Origin: a bacterium
Lineage (GTDB): Bacteria > UBA9089 > JASEGY01
Assembly (NCBI GenBank): GCA_030019105.1
Contig: JASEGY010000160.1
Coordinates: 1 to 7,608 of the forward strand
Direction of reading: 5' to 3'
Length of the DNA: 7,608 nucleotides
Below are positions 1 to 4,007 of this stretch, piece after piece (the first letter of the stretch is position 1; each line of letters starts with the position of its first letter). The position numbers and the translations under genes are program-made. The notes beneath the pieces are model-generated. The model was given only the letters and a program-made list of their open reading frames with translations. It did no database searches and was not told the DNA's origin.

Positions 1-74
1 CCGAGCCGGCCTGGCGGGCCGAGCCGGCCTGGCGGGCCGAGCCGGCCTGGCGGACCGAGCCGGTCCGGCAGACC
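1..74 (+). repeat. 18-bp GC-rich tandem repeat inside the FliB-like gene
   Basis: There are four consecutive units, at 1-18, 19-36, 37-54 and 55-72, followed by two further bases (cc) that match a fifth unit. Units 1 and 2 are identical (ccgagccggcctggcggg). Unit 3 differs only in its last base. Unit 4 differs at unit positions 10, 12, 16 and 18. The array runs off the left edge, so its full length is unknown. It is translated in frame as RAGLAG repeats. The unit contains no stop codon in any of the six frames, and 18 is a multiple of three, so copy-number change does not break a gene. The same repeat occurs in the yybS-like gene. Confidence 0.93.
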
Positions 75-1045
75 ATTGTGTCTTTCTTGATAGAGACAAT
101 CTTTGTCTTATTCATAAAGAATTAGGCCCCCAGGCCCAGCCCAGGATTTGTCAGGAGTTCCCACGGGGGACAATCTTTACGCCTAAAGGAGTATTCCTGA
201 GCATTTCTTTTGCCTGCCCCGCAGCGTTGGATTACCTTAAAGATAAAACACCTGTCCGCATGGGAAAGACTGAAAACCCTACCCTTACTTTACCAAAAGA
301 TAAGAACTTATCATTAGTAAAAGACATCCCTTTTTCATGGGAAGCATATTTCAAGCTTGAATCATCACTGTTAAATATATTAGTCAGGCAGGAATATTCC
401 TTTGAGGAAAGATTACTTGCCGGGTGCTACCTGCTGGAAGGAATCGTTAAAAAAGGTTTAACCGGTTCACCTTTAGAGGCATATCTTATTTCACAGAGCA
501 AAGAAGATTATAATGACTTATTGGCGCGAATAAAGGATGTCTCCCCTTCCATTCATATACAACTCTCTTTTCTTGAAACCTTTCTTAAAACCCGGATGAG
601 ATTGAGTCATCCGTTAGGGTCTCTTTTTTATAGTCGCGACTTAACTGCCGGACTTAATTCCCTGCTCAAAGATTTATCCATGCCATCAAGAGACCTTACC
701 TATAATCGGGCTTACTGTAATCTTTATCAACCCTGGCTTCCTTTTCTTACACCCATTCTGGAAAAATATTTTCAAACGAAACTCTTATCCAATCATCTAA
801 CTATTTCGTTTGAAGTAGTCAGGGGATACATTTTTTTGGTTATCTATTACGTCTTTATCCGGTTTTACAGCCTCAGCTTAGCCATAAAAACAAATAAGCC
901 TGTTGATGAACCCATTATCCTGGAAGCGATAAATTTTCTGGAGAAATATTTTGTTCACAGTCAGATGGTTAGAGGGTTCTGGTCGGCCATCAAAAACAAA
1001 TCCCTGGACAGCCTATCCCTGGCCGCCAGGCTAATTAAAGCGTAA
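2..1045 (+). CDS. YkgJ/FliB-like cysteine-cluster protein (flagellin lysine-N-methylase family), 5' end outside window
   Basis: The frame is open from the left window edge to the TAA at 1043-1045, giving 347 visible residues. I extend it upstream of the TTG at 227 because the upstream codons hold the family's most conserved part. Counting from base 2, Cys26, Cys35, Cys50 and Cys72 lie in the pattern C-x-FLD-x4-C-x2-HKELG-x4-P-x2-C-x2-FPR followed by a later CP. This is the second half of the metal-binding region of YkgJ/FliB proteins; the first CxxC-type cysteines would lie to the left of the window. The C-terminal 200 residues are helical and resemble the FliB tail. Salmonella FliB methylates flagellin lysines, but relatives occur widely and the substrate here is unknown. 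Residues 1-23 (RAGLAG repeats) come from an inserted 18-bp tandem repeat directly before the Cys motif. The gene converges with the minus-strand cluster. The family call is fairly firm; the exact function is not. Confidence 0.72.
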   Translation, partial: RAGLAGRAGLAGRAGLADRAGPADHCVFLDRDNLCLIHKELGPQAQPRICQEFPRGTIFTPKGVFLSISFACPAALDYLKDKTPVRMGKTENPTLTLPKDKNLSLVKDIPFSWEAYFKLESSLLNILVRQEYSFEERLLAGCYLLEGIVKKGLTGSPLEAYLISQSKEDYNDLLARIKDVSPSIHIQLSFLETFLKTRMRLSHPLGSLFYSRDLTAGLNSLLKDLSMPSRDLTYNRAYCNLYQPWLPFLTPILEKYFQTKLLSNHLTISFEVVRGYIFLVIYYVFIRFYSLSLAIKTNKPVDEPIILEAINFLEKYFVHSQMVRGFWSAIKNKSLDSLSLAARLIKA

Positions 1046-1046
1046 C

Positions 1047-1184
1047 TATACTCAACGCGGGCATAATCTGCCAATAACTCAGGGCAATTTGGTTGTAAGT
1101 TGTAAGTTGTAAGTTACTTCTACAACCTACAACCTACAACTTACAACCTATTCAAAATCGCAATTTATGCCCGTGCTGAGTATA
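1047..1184. repeat. Palindromic intergenic element with heptanucleotide hairpin core
   Basis: The outer arms at 1047-1066 and 1165-1184 are inverted repeats of about 20 bp with two mismatches (atactcaacgcgggcataa against the complement of 1165-1183). Inside, 1091-1115 pairs with 1124-1148 as a 25-bp stem with two A-C mismatches. That stem is built of tandem heptamers: GTTGTAA three times in the left arm and about four CTACAAC/TTACAAC units in the right. The element starts 2 bp after the FliB-like stop codon. A weak 5-bp direct repeat (cgtaa, 1041-1045 and 1187-1191) flanks it. It holds no ORF. It could act as a bidirectional transcript-end structure between convergent genes, but there is no clear U-tract. 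Confidence 0.85.
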
Positions 1185-1186
1185 CA

Positions 1187-1315
1187 CGTAATTGCTCAAT
1201 AAAGTGTGGAAATCTCGCAAAGACGATACGTGTTCACGGAATGTTGAAATTAGAAATTGGAAATTGGGCCTTCATACTTTCTAATTTCCAATTTCAGCGT
1301 TCCGTGAACGGTTAC
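1187..1315. repeat. Long repeat, copy A, ending in a GAAATTG-heptamer hairpin
   Basis: The left half (1187-1246) matches 2338-2396 at about 90 percent, in the same orientation. The right half is a long hairpin. The 10-bp arms gttcacggaa (1232-1241) and ttccgtgaac (1300-1309) pair perfectly. They continue through three pairs (two G-U) into 1245-1263 paired with 1278-1296, 19 positions with two mismatches. The left inner arm reads as heptamers GAAATTA, GAAATTG, GAAATTG. The copy ends 2 bp before the stop codon of the yybS-like gene, so the hairpin would form in the 3' end of that transcript and could work as a terminator or stabiliser, although it lacks an obvious T-run. It has no coding potential. 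Confidence 0.85.
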
Positions 1316-1317
1316 CT

Positions 1318-2328
1318 TCACTTTTTACCTCCCCGTTTCTCCTCCTCTAATCTTCGAAAATCAAACCAGGTATCAAAAACTCCCAGGAAAGTTAGAGCAT
1401 AGACAAATACCACAAGTAAAAAACAAGCCAGGATCTGTATAAAAAGCGGAACGTTATATTTCTTTAGATAAAAGGTGACAATAGAAATGCCGATTAAGAA
1501 GAAAATAAATTGGAAGATATAGCGCAGGTTAATCCCCATAAAGTAGAAGATATCTATCCCTTTATATTCTCCCAGGAGCATCCCTGTCCAGCCAATAATG
1601 AATCCCCAGACAAATATATCAGGAACTCGCCAGAGTGAGAAGGGTGGCCACTTCGAGAAGGAATAGCCCTGCCAGGCCGGCTCGGCCCGCCAGGCCGGCT
1701 CGGCCTGCCTTTTCAGGATAAACTTGATCAGTTCATAAATAAACCAGGAATAGAGCAGGGAAATTAGGAGCAAAAAGGCCGGCGTGAGTTGGAAGGCAGT
1801 AGTGACCGTCTCTTCATAGAGTAATTTTAAAGTTTTTATCTCATCCGGAGATGTTCCCTTATATTCCAGTTCTTGAAATAAGGCCATCCCCTGGATATTA
1901 ATGGTATTCTGGAGAGTTTCGGTTAACTTGATAACAGGAGGTTGTTTGTCCTCATATAAGAGGATGAACGAAAAGTGCAGAATAAACAGGAGTAGGAGAA
2001 AAAGAGTAGATAATAAAACTGTATTTTTAGGGGAAACCGCTCGTCTAATCGAGAGACCGAATCCTGTACCGATTAAGCCTAAAGTAAAAAAAAGGTAGCC
2101 CTTTGAGCCTTCTCCAGGAAAGAGATAGACTAAAGAAAGGCCAATCAGGGTGGCCACCAACCCACCTTTAATTCCCCGGCCAAGGGTAACGAGACAAATA
2201 GGTAAAGGAGCCAATCCAACCAGGAATATACCCTCGGGCAAGAAGACCCATCCTATTCCATAAAGTAGAACAGCTATGGTGACACTTACCACGATATCTG
2301 CTATGCTTCTTCCATGTTTTTCCTCCAT
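1318..2328 (-). CDS. yybS: YybS-like DUF2232 polytopic membrane protein
   Basis: A 336-residue, strongly hydrophobic protein with about eight or nine predicted membrane segments (roughly residues 10-30, 33-50, 53-70, 77-94, 103-125, 178-205, 236-254, 266-288 and 295-318). The ending GVFDTWFDFRR (316-326) and the PDIFVW segment (236-241) fit DUF2232/YybS proteins. The position downstream of rpsR agrees with the usual rpsF-ssb-rpsR-yybS order. The family's biochemical role is not established. Residues 207-221 (RQAEPAWRAEPAWQG) come from an inserted 18-bp repeat and fall in the probable loop between the sixth and seventh membrane segments. The ATG at 2328 has no Shine-Dalgarno motif, since a repeat element begins 10 bp upstream; a GAGG lies just after the ATG. 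Direct repeats bracket the gene closely on both sides. The symbol follows family and context only. Confidence 0.75.
   Translation of the reverse strand: MEEKHGRSIADIVVSVTIAVLLYGIGWVFLPEGIFLVGLAPLPICLVTLGRGIKGGLVATLIGLSLVYLFPGEGSKGYLFFTLGLIGTGFGLSIRRAVSPKNTVLLSTLFLLLLFILHFSFILLYEDKQPPVIKLTETLQNTINIQGMALFQELEYKGTSPDEIKTLKLLYEETVTTAFQLTPAFLLLISLLYSWFIYELIKFILKRQAEPAWRAEPAWQGYSFSKWPPFSLWRVPDIFVWGFIIGWTGMLLGEYKGIDIFYFMGINLRYIFQFIFFLIGISIVTFYLKKYNVPLFIQILACFLLVVFVYALTFLGVFDTWFDFRRLEEEKRGGKK
1671..1709 (-). repeat. Second copy of the 18-bp GC-rich repeat, inside the yybS-like gene
   Basis: On the coding strand it reads as about two units of the same ccgagccggcctggcggg repeat found at 1-74, in the same orientation relative to translation. 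The frame differs: here it encodes AEPAWR, there RAGLAG. The flanking caggcc pairs perfectly with ggcctg across the loop gagcc, giving a 6-bp stem. The insert lies in a hydrophilic loop of the host protein, where extra residues should be tolerated. Confidence 0.92.
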
Positions 2329-2337
2329 AAATCTATT

Positions 2338-2692
2338 CGTAATTGCTCAATAAAGTGTGGGAATCTCGCAAACCGATAAGTGTTCACGAAATATTGTATC
2401 TACTCAGCCACGAATTAACACAAATTGACACGAATACACACGAATAAAAGCAGCAATCCACCAATTTAGCCGATGAGTCAAATAGAACACGGATTGTACG
2501 GATGAGACGGATACACACGGATAATAAAAATCAGTGGAAATCCGTCGAATCCGTGTCATCAGTGTGCTATAAAAATTCGTGATAATTCGTGTTCATTTGT
2601 GGTTAATAAAGAGGCTGAGTAGTTACGAAATATTGAAATTAGAAATTGGGCCTTCATACTCCAATTTCCAATTTCGAGCTGTAAACGGCTAC
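2338..2692. repeat. Long repeat, copy B, split by a 228-bp insertion
   Basis: Bases 2338-2396 and 2636-2692 together correspond to copy A (1187-1315) in the same orientation. After the split it resumes with a GAAATT-heptamer hairpin: 2635-2649 pairs with 2661-2675 with one mismatch across an 11-nt loop. The outer arm is more decayed than in copy A (gttcac against gtaaac). Copy B begins 10 bp upstream of the yybS-like start codon. Together with the insertion it fills most of the 395-bp gap between rpsR and the yybS-like gene; I see no ORF, tRNA or other gene in that gap. Bases 2693-2723 show nothing recognisable. Confidence 0.82.
2397..2624. mobile_element. MITE-like palindromic insertion, no transposase
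   Basis: The 228-bp insert is flanked by an exact 11-bp direct repeat, acgaaatattg, at 2386-2396 and 2625-2635. Its ends carry inverted repeats ctactcagcc (2400-2409) and ggctgagtag (2613-2622). The interior is a long imperfect palindrome: repeated cacgaat/attcgtg motifs in the outer part (about 2410-2445 against 2575-2605) and cacggat/atccgtg motifs in the inner part (about 2488-2522 against 2536-2556). Copy A of the interrupted repeat carries acggaatgttg once and uninterrupted at the same place, which acts as an empty site. No coding region is present, so any movement would need enzymes supplied elsewhere. An origin as a non-autonomous transposable element is inference from structure. Confidence 0.72.
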
Positions 2693-2723
2693 TTACTTTC
2701 CACAAGATATTGAGCAGTTACAT

Positions 2724-3077
2724 CTATTCAACTGTAAACGGGAAAAGGGCGATATTTCTGGCCCGGCTGATTGCTCGCGTGACGAGGCGTTGATGTTTAT
2801 CGCAGATTTTAGTTACCCGACGTGGCAATATCTTTCCGCGGTCCGAGGTGAATCTCCTTAAAGTAGGGATATCTTTATAATCTATTTGCTTACCAATCTT
2901 ATTGGCACAAAAATAGCAAAAGGTCCTCCTCGGGGGTCCTTGTCCCCAGGGCTTTTTTCCGTCTTTTCCGTCGGATGGTCTTCCGCCGGATGGTCTTCCG
3001 TCGGATGGTCTTCCGCCGGGTGGTTTTCCACGGGATGGTCTTCCACGGGATTGACTTTGAGTACTTACTCTTCTCAT
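2724..3077 (-). CDS. rpsR: 30S ribosomal protein bS18 with repeat-encoded N-terminal extension
   Basis: A 117-residue protein, against roughly 70-90 for most bS18. The core from residue 52 to the end is typical: [30 protein letters not shown] and [11 protein letters not shown]. It binds 16S rRNA next to bS6, whose gene is in the same cluster. Cys54, Cys57, Cys92 and His95 are arranged like the zinc site of zinc-binding bS18 forms; zinc binding is inferred. Residues about 11-40 are a Gly/Arg/Pro/Ser-rich pentapeptide repeat ([15 protein letters not shown]) encoded by six 15-bp DNA units. The ATG at 3077 is supported by AAGGTGG (3084-3090, minus strand) six bases upstream, so the extension is probably translated. 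An internal start past the repeat has no comparable support that I could see. Confidence 0.96.
   Translation of the reverse strand: MRRVSTQSQSRGRPSRGKPPGGRPSDGRPSGGRPSDGKDGKKPWGQGPPRRTFCYFCANKIGKQIDYKDIPTLRRFTSDRGKILPRRVTKICDKHQRLVTRAISRARNIALFPFTVE
2968..3057 (-). repeat. 15-bp tandem repeat, six units, inside rpsR
   Basis: The units lie at 2968-2982, 2983-2997, 2998-3012, 3013-3027, 3028-3042 and 3043-3057. On the plus strand they read ccgtcggatggtctt with small variations. Units 1 and 3 are identical, unit 2 differs from them by one base, and the units nearest the rpsR start are the most diverged. The period is five codons, so unit gain or loss keeps the frame. The pattern suggests recent local expansion toward the C-terminal side. 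The unit is unrelated to the 18-bp repeat. Confidence 0.95.
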
Positions 3078-3106
3078 TGTATTCCACCTTTTATAAGCGT
3101 TCAGTC

Positions 3107-3559
3107 TTAAAAGGAAACATCATTGTCTCCTTCATTTAAGGAAGTAAAAAAATTCTCCTCGTATGAAGCTCCCTTTAGTTGCCGGGGGGGGGCTTCTATT
3201 TCAACTTCTTCAGGTATATTAGAAGAACCGGTTCTTGGTAAAAAATGGACATATTGAGCGACTACTTCTATTGTGCTCCGCTTTTCCCCCTCAGGGGTCT
3301 CCCACGTCCTTTGTCTAAGTCTTCCTTCTACCAGAACACCGCTTCCCTTGGATAGACGTTGATGACAATTCTCTCCCTGCCTCCCCCAAACCGTCACCCG
3401 AACAAAAGTAGTTTCTTCCTTTCTTTCACCACCTTGTGTTACGTAGGTTCTATTCATAGCTACACTAAAAGTACCTACTGCCGATCCATTTGAGGTATAA
3501 CGCAGCTCAGGATCATGCGTTAAATTTCCCATCAATATCACCCTGTTAAAACTAGCCAT
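3107..3559 (-). CDS. ssb: Single-stranded DNA-binding protein
   Basis: A 150-residue protein. Residues 1-109 form the OB-fold and show family hallmarks: [18 protein letters not shown] (5-22), [10 protein letters not shown] (52-61) and [14 protein letters not shown] (74-87). It coats single-stranded DNA during replication, repair and recombination, usually as a tetramer. The linker (110-141) is short. The C-terminal tip reads DNDVSF where the canonical tip is DDDIPF; the acidic-then-Phe pattern that recruits partner proteins is kept, but the proline is replaced by serine. The coding strand has a run of nine C at codons 123-126. The ATG at 3559 follows AAGGAGG (3570-3576) by ten bases, and that site lies inside the last codons of rpsF, so the two genes are probably translationally linked. 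rpsR follows after 29 bases. Confidence 0.97.
   Translation of the reverse strand: MASFNRVILMGNLTHDPELRYTSNGSAVGTFSVAMNRTYVTQGGERKEETTFVRVTVWGRQGENCHQRLSKGSGVLVEGRLRQRTWETPEGEKRSTIEVVAQYVHFLPRTGSSNIPEEVEIEAPPRQLKGASYEENFFTSLNEGDNDVSF
3184..3192 (-). repeat. Nine-base C homopolymer in the ssb coding strand
   Basis: Nine G on the plus strand are nine C in ssb, covering Ala123-Pro124-Pro125-Arg126. A slip of one base here would leave the OB-fold intact but replace the acidic C-terminal tip. The run could also be a place for sequencing or assembly error, but the frame as given restores a proper SSB tip, so the length is likely correct. Confidence 0.9.
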
Positions 3560-3564
3560 TTACT

Positions 3565-3915
3565 CTACGCCTCCTTCGCTTCTTCTTTTTTTTCTTCTTT
3601 CTTCACCTTTTGATCTTTTGGCTCTTCCAACGAATCTTTTTTGGTAGTCATATATTTAAGAACATGTTCGTTAAGTTCTAAATACTTAGCTATGTCCTTA
3701 ATTGTGTTTGGGGGCGATAGGAATTGAGCTATATAATACTCTCCTTTTTCTTCATCTTTAACCGGATAAGCCAACTTTCTTACCCCCCACGGAGTCATTT
3801 TTTCAACTTCTCCTTTGGCTGAAGAAATTATATTTCTTATTCCGGTTAAGACTTTTTCTTTCGCCTTATCCTCTACCTTTGTTTTAAAAATAAACATTGT
3901 CTCGTAAGCGTTCAT
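3565..3915 (-). CDS. rpsF: 30S ribosomal protein bS6
   Basis: A 116-residue protein. It begins NAYETMFIF, and the segment GVRKLAYPVKDEEKGEYY (residues 44-61) is the bS6 signature region. It pairs with bS18 on the platform of the small ribosomal subunit. The last 20 residues are a Lys/Glu-rich tail (KVKKEEKKEEAKEA); acidic or charged tails are common in bS6. The ATG at 3915 has a strong site, AGGAGGA, at 3926-3932, ten bases upstream. The stop codon at 3565-3567 is five bases from the ssb start. The 92-base gap to hppA upstream holds a stable hairpin, so rpsF may be expressed at a level different from hppA, or from its own promoter, which I could not identify with confidence. Confidence 0.97.
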   Translation of the reverse strand: MNAYETMFIFKTKVEDKAKEKVLTGIRNIISSAKGEVEKMTPWGVRKLAYPVKDEEKGEYYIAQFLSPPNTIKDIAKYLELNEHVLKYMTTKKDSLEEPKDQKVKKEEKKEEAKEA

Positions 3916-3939
3916 TAATGAAGTATCCTCCTAACAATT

Positions 3940-3996
3940 GGTATCTGGTATCTGGTGCATGGTGTTCCGACTACCAGGCACCAGATACCAGACACC
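3940..3996. repeat. GGTATCT-heptamer hairpin between hppA and rpsF
   Basis: The left arm, 3940-3958, reads GGTATCT GGTATCT GGTGC. The right arm, 3978-3996, is its inverted copy with one mismatch (complement ggtgtctggtatctggtgc). This makes a 19-bp stem around a 19-nt loop. It lies 12 bases past the hppA stop codon and 7 bases before the rpsF Shine-Dalgarno motif. No T-run follows on the minus strand, so it is not a standard intrinsic terminator. It may stabilise the hppA 3' end or attenuate read-through. Confidence 0.9.
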
Positions 3997-4007
3997 AGAC
4001 TACCACT

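Noticed and set aside
1..74. CRISPR array
   Set aside because: Units are directly adjacent with no spacers, 18 bp long, and translated within a gene.
227..1045. TTG at 227 as the start of the FliB-like gene
   Set aside because: The frame is open from base 2, and the upstream codons encode the conserved cysteine motif and FPR, so the gene must start outside the window.
1232..1309. Standard intrinsic terminator of the yybS-like gene
   Set aside because: The hairpin is strong but no U-run follows on the minus strand, and its repeat nature explains it; kept only as a possible role.
1901..2098. Plus-strand open frame of 65 codons within the yybS-like gene
   Set aside because: Basic, featureless, and antisense to membrane-segment codons; no ribosome binding site of note.
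2679..2741. Ten-base repeat ctgtaaacgg at 2679-2688 and 2732-2741
   Set aside because: The second copy covers the conserved FTVE end codons of rpsR; a 10-bp match alone is too weak to claim a duplication.
2886..3110. Plus-strand open frame with GWSS repeats
   Set aside because: It is the reverse reading of the 15-bp rpsR repeat; rpsR itself is certain.
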